Positions 16,855-24,315 of a stretch of DNA of 24,315 bases are shown here, piece after piece. Each line of letters begins with the position of its first letter. Position 1 is the first letter of the stretch. A program made the position numbers and the translations under genes. This DNA is from an uncultured Alphaproteobacteria bacterium (GTDB lineage Bacteria; Pseudomonadota; Alphaproteobacteria; Sneathiellales; Sneathiellaceae): assembly GCA_937910835.1 (NCBI GenBank), contig CALEMG010000535.1, forward strand, positions 1-24,315, in the 5' to 3' direction. The notes under the pieces were generated by a model. That model was given only the letters and a program-made list of their open reading frames with translations. It ran no database searches and was not told the origin of the DNA.

Positions 16855-17724
16855 ATGGCGCATAAAGGCATTATTCTTGCGGGCGGAACAGGTAGCCGGG
16901 TGCATCCTTTGACATTGGGTGGCAGCAAGCAGCTGATGCCGATCTACGACAAGCCGATGATCTACTATCCGCTGGCAACCCTGATGCTGGCGGATATCCG
17001 CGATATCCTTATTATCACCACACCGGAGGAGCAGGACGTGTTCATACGCGTGCTGGGAGATGGTACTCGGTGGGGCCTGAATATTTCCTACGCTGCGCAG
17101 CCATCACCAGACGGGTTGGCACAGGCCTTTATTATCGGTGCCGATCATATAGGGGACGATCATTCCGCGCTCATCCTTGGGGATAATATTTTCTACGCTA
17201 ACCGTTTCAGTCTGCTGTTGCAGAATGCGAAGGCACGGGAGGTCGGCGCGACAATCTTCGGCTATCATGTCTCGGACCCGACGGCTTATGGCGTTGCTGA
17301 ATTTGATGAGACAGGCAAAGTCATAGGGGTGGAGGAAAAACCCAAGGATCCAAAATCAAACTTCGCTATTACCGGGCTTTATTTTTATGATAATCAGGTG
17401 GTTGATTTTGCCAAACATCTGAAACCAAGCGCCCGCGGCGAGCTGGAAATCACTGATCTCAACCGCCTCTATCTCGATCAGGGGGAACTCAGCATGGAAT
17501 TGTTGGGGCGCGGCAGCGCCTGGCTCGATACCGGCACTCATGATAACCTGCTGGAAGCCTCCCATTTCGTGCAGACAATCGAAAAGCGGCAGGGCCTTAA
17601 AATCGCCTGCCCCGAGGAGATTGCCTATCAGAAGAAATTCATCACCGCAGACGAATTGGTGGCCCTTGCCGAGCCACTCCGGAAGAGCGGATATGGCGAG
17701 TATCTTCTCGACCTGTTGAAATAA
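16855..17724 (+). CDS. rmlA: Glucose-1-phosphate thymidylyltransferase RmlA (RfbA)
   Basis: Makes dTDP-glucose from dTTP and glucose-1-phosphate, the first step to dTDP-L-rhamnose and other dTDP-sugars for surface polysaccharides. The 289 residues match the family length. The nucleotide loop ILAGGTGSRVHPLT is followed by SKQLMPIYDKPMIYYP, QPSPDGLAQAF, LILGDNIFY, VEEKPKDPKSN, ITGLYFYDNQVV, SARGELEITDLNRLY and AWLDTGTHDNLLEAS. The start has AGGA close upstream (spacing about 6). The usual partners rmlB, rmlC and rmlD are absent on both sides, so this is an orphan copy here. Its stop is three bases from the stop of cysN-cysC on the other strand. Confidence 0.95.
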   Translation: MAHKGIILAGGTGSRVHPLTLGGSKQLMPIYDKPMIYYPLATLMLADIRDILIITTPEEQDVFIRVLGDGTRWGLNISYAAQPSPDGLAQAFIIGADHIGDDHSALILGDNIFYANRFSLLLQNAKAREVGATIFGYHVSDPTAYGVAEFDETGKVIGVEEKPKDPKSNFAITGLYFYDNQVVDFAKHLKPSARGELEITDLNRLYLDQGELSMELLGRGSAWLDTGTHDNLLEASHFVQTIEKRQGLKIACPEEIAYQKKFITADELVALAEPLRKSGYGEYLLDLLK

Positions 17725-17727
17725 CGC

Positions 17728-19459
17728 CTAGATAAAGCCGCGCATCTCAAGCGTTGCGATGATCTGATCGGCGGCGTCTTCCGAACTGGTCCGGCCGCCA
17801 TCGATGACAATCTCCGCATTTTCGGGACGTTCATAATCGGATGAAATCCCGGTGAAATTCTTGATTTCTCCGGCTCGCGCCTTTTTATAAAGGCCTTTGA
17901 TATCACGCGCTTCGCAAATCTCGAGCGGGGTATCGACAAAAACTTCCAGAAATTCTCCTTCCTCCAGCAAGCCGCGGGCCATCTGCCGCTCGCTTCGGAA
18001 GGGGGAGATGAAGGAGACGAGCGTGATCAGTCCCGCATCGACCATCAGCTTCGATGTCTCGCCGACGCGGCGGATGTTCTCCACCCGGTCCGCATCGGTG
18101 AACCCGAGGTCCTTGTTGAGGCCGTGGCGCACGTTATCGCCATCCAGCAGATAAGTATGCTTGTTCAGGGCATGGAGCTTTTTCTCCACCAGGTTGGCGA
18201 TGGTTGACTTGCCGGAGCCCGAAAGACCTGTAAACCATAGGACAGAGGCTTTTTGACCCTTCTGTTCGGCGCGGGCCTCTTTATGGATATCCACCGATTG
18301 CCAATGTATATTTTCCGCCCGGCGGAGCGCAAATTCGATCATCCCGGCGGCTTCTGTCGCGTTGGTGAAGCGGTCAATCAGGATTAAGGATCCTGGCCCT
18401 GGATTCTCTGCGTAGGGAGCGATGGAAATGGCTTTATCCAGTGATAGATTGCAGACGCCGATCTCGTTGAGTTCCAGCTTTTTGGATGCCATCTGCTCCA
18501 TTGTGTTGACATTGACCGTGTATTTGAGATTGCTGATCCGCGCCGCGGTCGTGCCGGTACCGAGCTTCAGGAGATAGGTCCGGCTTGGCAGCATCGGGTT
18601 ACTGCTCATCCAGTCGATCTTTGCCTCGAACTGGTCGGCAGTCGCCGGGCGGTCTTGAGTCGCACAGAGAATATCGCCGCGACTGATGTCGATCTCGTCT
18701 TCAAGGGTAAGGGTGACAGCTTGGCCTTTGAATGCCTCTTCAAGATCACCATCGAAGGTGACGATACGCGCAACCTTACTACTCTGGCCCGAGGCGGGCT
18801 CGACGATGGCATCGCCAACGCGGATAGTCCCGCTCGCAATGGTGCCGGAAAAGCCCCGGAAATCAAGATTCGGCCTGTTGACCCATTGCACGGGCATCCG
18901 GAAGGGGCGCGATAAATCCTCTGTACCGATCTCGACGCTTTCCAGATGTTCGAGGACGCTGGGGCCCTTATACCAAGGCATTGCCTCGCTCGCGCCGATC
19001 ATGTTATCGCCCTTCAACGCCGAAACGGGGATTGCGGTGATTTCTTCGAAATTGAGCTGCTCCGCGAATTTGAGGTAGTCGCTGCGGATTTTCTCGAATA
19101 CTTCTTCACTATAGTCCACCAGATCCATCTTGTTGACGGCCAGCACCACTTTTTTGATGCCAAGCAAAGAAACAAGATAGCTGTGTCGCATGGTCTGGAT
19201 CAGCACGCCCTTTCGCGCGTCGATCAGGATGACGGCAAGATCAGCGGTTGACGCGCCGGTCACCATATTGCGGGTATATTGCTCATGACCCGGGGTGTCG
19301 GCGACAATGAACTTGCGTTTGTCACAGAAGACGGCCGATAAAGGTGCTCTTGCCGTCATCGACGCTACCGCAGGTGATAAAGCGAAGGAGGTTTTTCTGC
19401 TCCTGCGTTTTGAGATAGGCGTCGATTTCTGCCGTGACCGTGTCGGTTCTCTGATCCAT
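17728..19459 (-). pseudogene. cysNC: Broken CysN-CysC fusion: sulfate adenylyltransferase large subunit / APS kinase, with internal deletion and frameshift
   Basis: The intact protein would be the GTPase subunit of ATP sulfurylase fused to APS kinase (NodQ-like), making APS and PAPS. The proper N-terminus starts at ATG 19459, which overlaps the cysD stop (TGATG). It reads 45 residues through LLRFITCGSVDDGKSTF and ends GRLL followed by TGA (19324-19322). In another frame the protein resumes at CDKRKFIVADTPGHEQYT and runs intact to 17728, with NKMD, the EF-Tu-like domains and the APS kinase P-loop GLSGSGKST. Compared with E. coli CysN about 56 residues are missing, including the switch I region (GITIDVAY). 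ATG 19359 in the second frame lies within the P-loop coding region and would give a protein lacking it. It is either a genuine pseudogene or an assembly collapse. The CysC domain looks undamaged. Confidence 0.88.
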
Positions 19460-20367
19460 CAGAAGTATCCTTCTTGCTTCTTCTTCTCCATCGATCCGGC
19501 CTGATCCTTGTCGATTAGTCGGCCCTGTCGCTCCGATGTGCGGGCGACGAGCATTTCCTGAATGATCTCTGGCAGGGTGGAGGCGGTCGATTCAATCGCG
19601 CCGGTGAGCGGATAACAGCCGAGGGTGCGAAAGCGAACCGATTTCATCATCGGTGTTTCACCGTCTTCCAATGGCATACGCTCATCATCGACCATGATCA
19701 GCATTCCTTCGCGCTCCACAACCGGCCGTTCAGCCGCGAAATAGAGCGGCACGATGGGGATATCTTCCATATAAATATATTGCCAGATATCGAGCTCCGT
19801 CCAGTTGGAGAGGGGGAAAGCACGGATGCTTTCTCCTTTACGCACCCGTCCGTTATAAAGGTTCCAAAGCTCTGGCCGCTGGTTTTTCGGATCCCAGCGA
19901 TGAGCCTCGTTGCGAAAAGAGAAAACCCGCTCTTTCGCGCGGCTTGCTTCCTCATCCCGGCGTGCCCCGCCAAAGGCCGCGTCAAACTTATATTGATCAA
20001 GCGCCTGTTTCAGCGCTTCCGTCTTCATAACGTCCGTATGAAGGGCCGATCCATGGGTAAAGGGGCCGATCCCCTGCTTGACCCCTTCGGGATTGATATG
20101 CACCAGCAGTTCAAGTCCATAATCCTTCACGATGGTATCGCGGAAATGGATCATCTCGCGGAATTTCCAAGTCGTGTCCACATGCAGAAGCGGAAAGGGG
20201 ACGGGTGAAGGATAAAAGGCCTTCCGCGCAAGATGAAGCAACACAGCTGAATCCTTACCGATGGAATACAGCATGACAGGTTTCTCGAATTCCGCGACGA
20301 CCTCCCGGAAAATATGAATGCTTTCTGCTTCCAACTGGCGTAGATGGGTCAAACGCGATGTGCTCAT
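19459..20367 (-). CDS. cysD: Sulfate adenylyltransferase subunit 2, CysD
   Basis: Catalytic small subunit of ATP sulfurylase, which joins sulfate and ATP to give APS together with CysN. From ATG 20367 the product is 302 residues, the normal size. It has the PP-loop nucleotide motif MLYSIGKDSAVLLHLARKAF, then PFPLLHVDTTWKFREMI, the AFGGARRDEEASRAKER segment, WDPKNQRPELWNL, FPLSNWTELDIWQYI, and the C-terminal end RQGRLIDKDQAGSMEKKKQEGYF split over the last turn. The frame extends upstream to a GTG at 20418, but MSTSRLTHLRQLEAES is the family-like start. The stop overlaps the cysN ATG by one base, so the two are translationally coupled. Its partner cysN is broken as given here. Confidence 0.95.
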   Translation of the reverse strand: MSTSRLTHLRQLEAESIHIFREVVAEFEKPVMLYSIGKDSAVLLHLARKAFYPSPVPFPLLHVDTTWKFREMIHFRDTIVKDYGLELLVHINPEGVKQGIGPFTHGSALHTDVMKTEALKQALDQYKFDAAFGGARRDEEASRAKERVFSFRNEAHRWDPKNQRPELWNLYNGRVRKGESIRAFPLSNWTELDIWQYIYMEDIPIVPLYFAAERPVVEREGMLIMVDDERMPLEDGETPMMKSVRFRTLGCYPLTGAIESTASTLPEIIQEMLVARTSERQGRLIDKDQAGSMEKKKQEGYF

Positions 20368-20393
20368 AATGTCTGTCTCAGTTTCCTGTCTCG

Positions 20394-20410
20394 GGCGGCG
20401 ATGCGCCGCC
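20394..20410 (-). promoter_or_regulatory. GC-rich hairpin in the cysD leader
   Basis: GGCGGCG-ATG-CGCCGCC is a perfect 7-bp stem with a three-base loop, in an otherwise A/T-rich leader 27 bases upstream of the cysD start. On the cysD transcript it would be a very stable hairpin just before the ribosome site. No T run follows it, so it is not an ordinary terminator. Confidence 0.45.
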
Positions 20411-20461
20411 TTGCGCACGGGCTTACATAATATCGAGAGTTGCTACAAGAAGAAACAACCC

Positions 20462-20478
20462 ATTTTTACGGTAAAAAT
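20462..20478. promoter_or_regulatory. Perfect 17-bp palindrome upstream of cysD, candidate operator
   Basis: ATTTTTACGGTAAAAAT is a perfect inverted repeat of 8+1+8 bases, about 95 bases upstream of the cysD start. Its size and symmetry fit a dimeric repressor or activator site. A related half-site TAAAAATACCG occurs at 20501-20511. I cannot assign a regulator. Confidence 0.45.
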
Positions 20479-20603
20479 ATGTGAAATAATATATTTCTCA
20501 TAAAAATACCGTGTAAATGCGAACATAGGAACTCTTATACGCTGTTGCAATAGGGGAAAATACGGCCGCCGCTTTGTCACTAAGATTGACGGAGTAGAAA
20601 ATA

Positions 20604-20638
20604 CGCAAAGGAAATCAATTGAATGCGGCGCCTTTGCG
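20604..20638. repeat. Inverted repeat upstream of pqiA
   Basis: CGCAAAGG (20604-20611) and CCTTTGCG (20631-20638) are perfect 8-bp arms around a 19-base spacer. They end 40 bases before the first pqiA start. On the plus strand the right arm is followed by CTTTATTG. This could be a spaced operator or a leader hairpin. Confidence 0.4.
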
Positions 20639-20678
20639 CTTTATTGTCGGGAACGTAATTGACTGATGAAAGTTCCGT

Positions 20679-21311
20679 ATGGAGATCGATAAGAATTTCA
20701 GCTATACCGAGGCCTTGGTTGCCTGCCCGGAATGCGATCTCATTCATTCGGTCCCGAAGATCAGGGAGGGAGAGCAGGGCCGCTGTATCCGCTGCGGCGC
20801 GTTACTTTTCGTCCGCCATAAAAATAGCCTCAACCGGTCGCTGGCCTTTGCGCTGACGGGGCTGATGTTCTTCATCCTTGCGAACATGTTTCCGCTGCTC
20901 ACCTTCGAGATGGAGGGACAGGCGGAGTCGAACCGGCTGATCGATGGCGCCATCGCTTTCTGGAATGCCGGTTATTGGGAACTTGGTATTGTTGTTTTTA
21001 TTTCCAGTGTAGTTGCGCCGCTCTCGGTCTTGCTCGTGCTGATCACGTTGCTGCTGCCGATGCAGTTTGGCCGGTCTCCCTTTAGCCCGCAATTCCAGAT
21101 CCGACTGCTGACGCATTTGAAGCCCTGGGCAATGTCAGAGATATTTATTCTTGGTATCTTTGTCGCTTTCGTGAAATTGCAGGATTTTGCCGATGTCAGC
21201 GTCGGTCTGTCGCTTTTTGCCTTCGTCCTGATGGTGGCGGCGACTGTCATGGCCTATCTCACACTTGATGAAGGCGCACTTTGGTCCCGACTGAAGGAGA
21301 TCCGGGCATGA
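20679..21311 (+). CDS. pqiA: PqiA-domain inner-membrane protein, first copy
   Basis: A 210-residue single-domain PqiA-family membrane protein of the MCE-type lipid transport system PqiABC. The N-terminus carries a zinc-ribbon-like pair CPEC (Cys16, Cys19) and CIRC (Cys36, Cys39), followed by the family sequence KNSLNRSLAFALTGLMFFIL. About four transmembrane helices follow, near 54-76, 99-125, 150-170 and 175-194, with the family segment LKPWAMSEIFILG. E. coli PqiA holds two such units in one protein; here they are two genes. The ribosome site is weak (GAAAG). The gene ends in an ATGA overlap with the second pqiA. Presumed role: the inner-membrane partner of PqiB in intermembrane transport. 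Confidence 0.88.
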   Translation: MEIDKNFSYTEALVACPECDLIHSVPKIREGEQGRCIRCGALLFVRHKNSLNRSLAFALTGLMFFILANMFPLLTFEMEGQAESNRLIDGAIAFWNAGYWELGIVVFISSVVAPLSVLLVLITLLLPMQFGRSPFSPQFQIRLLTHLKPWAMSEIFILGIFVAFVKLQDFADVSVGLSLFAFVLMVAATVMAYLTLDEGALWSRLKEIRA

Positions 21312-21943
21312 CTGCACCGGTAACCGCAAAATCGATCGGTGCCGTTTCTTGCCATGTGTGCGGCCTTTTGGTCTCGAACCGATATATTGCCGAACATATG
21401 GCTGATTGTCCGCGCTGCGACGCGGCACTGCACAGTCGCAAGGTCAACAGCTTGAATCGCACTTGGGCTTTGCTGATTGCAGCGGCGATCCTCTATATCC
21501 CGGCGAATGTTTATCCGGTGCTTACCCTGATATCCTTTGGCCGGTCGACGACGAATACGATCATGGGCGGGGTAATCGAACTTGCGCAGTCCGGACAGAT
21601 GGTGATCGCCGTGATCGTCTTTGTTGCCAGCGTTTTTGTGCCGATCTTCAAAATTGCCGCTTTACTTTTTCTGGTGATTTCGGTGCAATCGCGGCTAAAA
21701 GTGCAACAACGCAAGCGGGCGCTTCTCTATCGCTTTACCGAGTTTATCGGTCGGTGGTCGATGATTGACATCTTCATGATTTCAATCCTGATAGGGCTGG
21801 TGAAGCTGCAGGCGCTGGCGACGGTAACGGCGGGGCCCGGCGCGATTGCTTTTGCCGCCGTGGTGATTATTACGATGTTCGCGGCCATGTCCTTTGATCC
21901 GCGTTTGATTTGGGATGATGAGGGGAACGACAATGACGGATGA
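21308..21943 (+). CDS. pqiA: PqiA-domain inner-membrane protein, second copy
   Basis: A 211-residue second PqiA unit with zinc-ribbon-like CHVC (Cys15, Cys18) and CPRC (Cys34, Cys37), then VNSLNRTWALLIAAAILYIPANVYPVL over the first membrane helix and about three more helices. RWSMIDIFMISILIGLVKL is the family's conserved segment. Start ATG 21308 is set by AAGGAG at 21294-21299 and by the ATGA overlap with the first copy. Its 3' end overlaps pqiB by 11 bases. Together the two copies correspond to the halves of E. coli PqiA, so they probably assemble as one membrane unit; that is inferred from the tight coupling. Confidence 0.88.
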   Translation: MTAPVTAKSIGAVSCHVCGLLVSNRYIAEHMADCPRCDAALHSRKVNSLNRTWALLIAAAILYIPANVYPVLTLISFGRSTTNTIMGGVIELAQSGQMVIAVIVFVASVFVPIFKIAALLFLVISVQSRLKVQQRKRALLYRFTEFIGRWSMIDIFMISILIGLVKLQALATVTAGPGAIAFAAVVIITMFAAMSFDPRLIWDDEGNDNDG

Positions 21944-23642
21944 TAGCGGGCAGAAACTGCCGGATGCAAAAGTGCGCCGTGGCTATGCGAGCTTGATGAG
22001 CATTTGGATTGTTCCGGCGATAGCCCTTGCCGTGGCTGCCTATCTGATTTTTCAGGCACTGGCGGAGCGCGGCTCGGAAATCTCCATCATATTTGACAAT
22101 GCGGAAGGCATGGTGCCGGGCAAGACGCAGCTGAAATACAAGGATGTGAACATCGGGACGCTGAGCCGGATCGATATTCTCGACGATGACGAGGGCGTAT
22201 CAATGGTCATCGATGTCAACAGAAGTGCGGATAAATACTTGACGGACACAGCCCGGTTTTGGATTGTCGCGCCAGCTATTGGGTTTCAGGGCATTACCGG
22301 ACTTCAAACCCTTCTCTCCGGTTCTTTCATAGAGATTGACCCTGGCAAGGGTGGAAAGCGGGAAACCAAGTTCACGGGCCTTAAAACGCCGCCTGTCATT
22401 ACCTCAAACGACAAGGGGACAGAGTATCTTCTTTCTACGGAGAAGCTGAGCAATATCAATCGCGGTACGCCGATCATCTATAAAGGACTACAGGTGGGCA
22501 GCGTGCTCGGCTATCGCCTGGCGAAGGACAAGAAGGCCATTGATGTCTATGCATTCGTACAGGCGCCCTATGATGATCTGGTGCTGGAGGGGACGAATTT
22601 CTGGAATGCGGGTGGGATCAATGTCTCTGTTTCCACGTCTGGTATTGAGCTTGGCGCGAACTCATTGCAGGCCCTTGTTGCAGGAGCGATTGAGTTTGCC
22701 ACACCCGAAATCTACCAGAGCACCTTCAAGGCGGAATCCCGTTATCAGTTCAAGCTTTATGACAATCAACAAGCGAAGGACGATGCCCGATTTACGGAGA
22801 AGGTCGTCTATGTGCTCTATTTTGATGGCTCCGTCAGTGGCCTCACCGTTGGCGCGAATGTCGAGTTCAAGGGTATCAAGGTCGGTAGTGTCCGCGATAT
22901 CAGCCTGGAAATCGATGAAGCAAACCAGAAATATTACATTCCAGTGCTGATCGATATTGAGCCGCAGCGAATTAAGCTCACTGATGATGGTAAGAAAATT
23001 CGATCGGTTCTGGAAACGCGGGAATTGCGCCAGAAAATCATCAAAGACTTGATTCAGCGAGGGCTGAAGGCGAAGCTGAAAAACTCGAACTTCCTGACCG
23101 GAGCGCTTATCGTTGATCTTGATCTGGTGCCGGATAAGCCCGCAGTTTATGTCTCCTCCAGCGGACGGTATCCTGAAATCCCAACGGTTCCGGCGGATCT
23201 GGAGGAAATTACCTCGTCCGTCGCCCAGCTTATGGCGAAGCTTGACAAATTGCCGATCGAACGGCTTGGTAAAAGCCTGACCGGCACGGTGGAAGGGCTG
23301 GATAAATTCATCAATTCCGGTGAGTTGCAGAAAACCATCGAGGAATACCGCAAGCTTGCGGTTTCTGTCCGCGTCGTGGCGCAGAATATAGATACCAAGA
23401 CGCTTCCCAATATCGGTAAGACGATCGACGGCGTGCGGGAGGCCATTGCGAAGATCGATGAGACGCTGGCCTCTGCAGAGACAATGTTCAGTTCCGTCAA
23501 CGGGCTGATTGCCGATGGCTCTCCGTTCAAATATGATCTGATGAATATGTTGCAGGAACTGGCGGCGGCCAGCCGGGCCGTGCGCAGCCTTGCAGACTTC
23601 CTGGAACGGAACCCGAGTTCCCTGATCAGTGGAAAGAGATAA
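21933..23642 (+). CDS. pqiB: PqiB, MCE/MlaD-domain intermembrane transport protein
   Basis: A 569-residue protein with one N-terminal membrane helix (about 22-42) and three MCE/MlaD domains in the periplasm. The clearest repeats are GMVPGKTQLKYKDVNIGTLS (first), NRGTPIIYKGLQVGSVLGYRL (second) and GLTVGANVEFKGIKVGSVRDI (third). A helical, coiled-coil-like tail follows (about 420-550). In E. coli PqiB these hexamers form a tube spanning the periplasm for lipid movement. Start ATG 21933 is chosen for the GAGGGG ribosome site; ATG 21915 or 21918 are in-frame alternatives. It overlaps pqiA and is followed by pqiC after four bases. Confidence 0.92.
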   Translation: MTDDSGQKLPDAKVRRGYASLMSIWIVPAIALAVAAYLIFQALAERGSEISIIFDNAEGMVPGKTQLKYKDVNIGTLSRIDILDDDEGVSMVIDVNRSADKYLTDTARFWIVAPAIGFQGITGLQTLLSGSFIEIDPGKGGKRETKFTGLKTPPVITSNDKGTEYLLSTEKLSNINRGTPIIYKGLQVGSVLGYRLAKDKKAIDVYAFVQAPYDDLVLEGTNFWNAGGINVSVSTSGIELGANSLQALVAGAIEFATPEIYQSTFKAESRYQFKLYDNQQAKDDARFTEKVVYVLYFDGSVSGLTVGANVEFKGIKVGSVRDISLEIDEANQKYYIPVLIDIEPQRIKLTDDGKKIRSVLETRELRQKIIKDLIQRGLKAKLKNSNFLTGALIVDLDLVPDKPAVYVSSSGRYPEIPTVPADLEEITSSVAQLMAKLDKLPIERLGKSLTGTVEGLDKFINSGELQKTIEEYRKLAVSVRVVAQNIDTKTLPNIGKTIDGVREAIAKIDETLASAETMFSSVNGLIADGSPFKYDLMNMLQELAAASRAVRSLADFLERNPSSLISGKR

Positions 23643-23646
23643 GAAA

Positions 23647-24282
23647 ATGTCCCTATGTCGCCTACGCCCGCTCAGGCGGAACCTCGCTATCCTCCTGCTG
23701 ATCGCCCTGCCAATTGCGGCTTGCAGCGGCCTGCCGGGATCGGCACCGACTAATTTCTATATCCTGCAAACTTCTGCCCAGTTAGATACACAAGGAACGC
23801 CGGTAACGCTGATTGAGGGAACAACGGTCGGTATCGGCCCGGTGCAGATACCGGGTTATGCGGACCGGCCACAGATTGTTACCTTCGGGAGCGGCGCCGA
23901 GATTAATGTGTCCGACTTTGACCATTGGGCTGAGCCCTTGAGCGATGCCATCAAGCGGGTGCTGACCAGTAATGTGTCGACCTTGATCGGGGAAGAAAAA
24001 GTCTTCTCCTATCCGGCCGATTTTCGCCCTGATAAGCAGTCCTTTCAGGTTGCCGTCAATGTCATCGATATCACCGAGACCGGGGCAGGGGTTGCGCGCC
24101 TTTCCGTGCGTTGGCATATCAAGGCACTCTATGACAACAAGGTGCTCGGTCGTTACGCCAAGATTTTTGAGGCACCGGCAACCGTTGGTGACTACAATAG
24201 CTATGCTAAGGCTGTTAGCCAGCTGCTCGCGGAATTTTCACAAGATATTGCAACATCCCTTAACGGATTGAAATTATCCTGA
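23647..24282 (+). CDS. pqiC: PqiC-family lipoprotein (ABC-type transport auxiliary)
   Basis: A 211-residue lipoprotein of the PqiC/YmbA family that partners PqiB at the outer membrane. The signal ends in a lipobox (LPIAAC, Cys26) and is followed by NFYIL, the VGIGPVQIPGYADRPQIVT pattern typical of the family, and HWAEPLSDAIKRVL. The start is ATG 23647; a GTG six codons earlier is in frame but overlaps pqiB. The stop overlaps the next gene start as TGATG, so the operon continues past the window. Confidence 0.88.
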   Translation: MSLCRLRPLRRNLAILLLIALPIAACSGLPGSAPTNFYILQTSAQLDTQGTPVTLIEGTTVGIGPVQIPGYADRPQIVTFGSGAEINVSDFDHWAEPLSDAIKRVLTSNVSTLIGEEKVFSYPADFRPDKQSFQVAVNVIDITETGAGVARLSVRWHIKALYDNKVLGRYAKIFEAPATVGDYNSYAKAVSQLLAEFSQDIATSLNGLKLS

Positions 24283-24315
24283 TGCCAAAACCGAATGTTC
24301 TTTTCGTCACTCTCG
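24282..24315 (+). CDS. Start of a gene cut by the window, possibly a sulfatase
   Basis: Eleven codons beginning MPKPNVLFVTL are visible from an ATG that shares a base with the pqiC stop. This opening (K/R-P-N-V-L-F-V/I-T-L) is typical of sulfatase and related alkaline-phosphatase-superfamily proteins, where an Asp for metal binding follows directly. Too little is present for certainty. Confidence 0.4.
   Translation, partial: MPKPNVLFVTL

Larger units (their letters stand above)
20368..20678. other. Divergent intergenic region between cysD and pqiA
   Basis: A 311-base gap between diverging operons with no convincing gene. It contains the GC hairpin (20394-20410) and 17-bp palindrome (20462-20478) on the cysD side. 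On the pqiA side is an 8-bp inverted repeat at 20604-20638. The central part is A/T-rich and likely holds promoters for both directions; I cannot name clear -35/-10 pairs. Confidence 0.6.

Noticed and set aside
17728..19359. A complete 543-residue CysN-CysC starting at ATG 19359
   Set aside because: That ATG lies in the shifted frame over the P-loop codons; the true N-terminus is at 19459 in another frame, so the gene is broken rather than short.
1..24315. CRISPR arrays, tRNA or rRNA genes, insertion sequences, phage genes
   Set aside because: No regular short repeats, no tRNA-like cloverleaf, no transposase or integrase motifs were seen; the gene content is ordinary chromosomal.

Overview
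The window is a compact, moderate-GC chromosomal segment of a Gram-negative bacterium, most likely an alphaproteobacterium. The indications are the pstB-phoU-phoB order, an outer-membrane lipid-asymmetry pair (MlaA and an MlaC-type protein), a PqiA/PqiA/PqiB/PqiC system, a CysD plus CysN-CysC fusion, and an ArsR-methyltransferase (SahR-like) regulator joined to metF and metH. I see no phage, transposase, CRISPR, tRNA or rRNA. I cannot name a genus from sequence alone.

Layout. (1) 1-1942 (+): the end of the phosphate regulon operon, with the 3' part of pstB, then phoU and phoB. phoB is cut by an in-frame TAG between its receiver and DNA-binding domains. (2) 1998-3492 (-): an mlaC-like gene preceded by mlaA, convergent with phoB across a bidirectional terminator. 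(3) 3811-9435 (+): a methionine/SAM-cycle operon of sahR-like regulator, metF and metH. The first two overlap by ATGA, and a 16-bp palindrome just downstream of a TATAAT box is a good operator candidate. (4) 9521-11462 (+): a secreted YHS-domain protein and a Tat-exported multicopper oxidase. (5) 11472-14987 (-): a fused HyuA-HyuB hydantoinase/oxoprolinase. (6) 15135-17724 (+): an unnamed methyltransferase-TPR protein and rmlA. (7) 17728-20367 (-): cysD and cysN-cysC. The cysN part has lost about 56 codons just after its P-loop, with a frameshift. (8) 20679-24315 (+): two single-domain pqiA genes, pqiB, pqiC and the first codons of what may be a sulfatase, all tightly overlapping.

How it fits together: two envelope lipid-transport systems (Mla parts and Pqi) and two sulfur modules (SAM-cycle recycling under SahR; sulfate activation to APS/PAPS) lie within 24 kb. 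The most unusual points are the two lesions in normally conserved genes (phoB and cysN). They are either real inactivations or sequence/assembly errors. The regulatory sites around sahR and cysD are also worth checking. I did not find a convincing wholly new system. The least described gene is the methyltransferase-TPR protein at 15135-16742.
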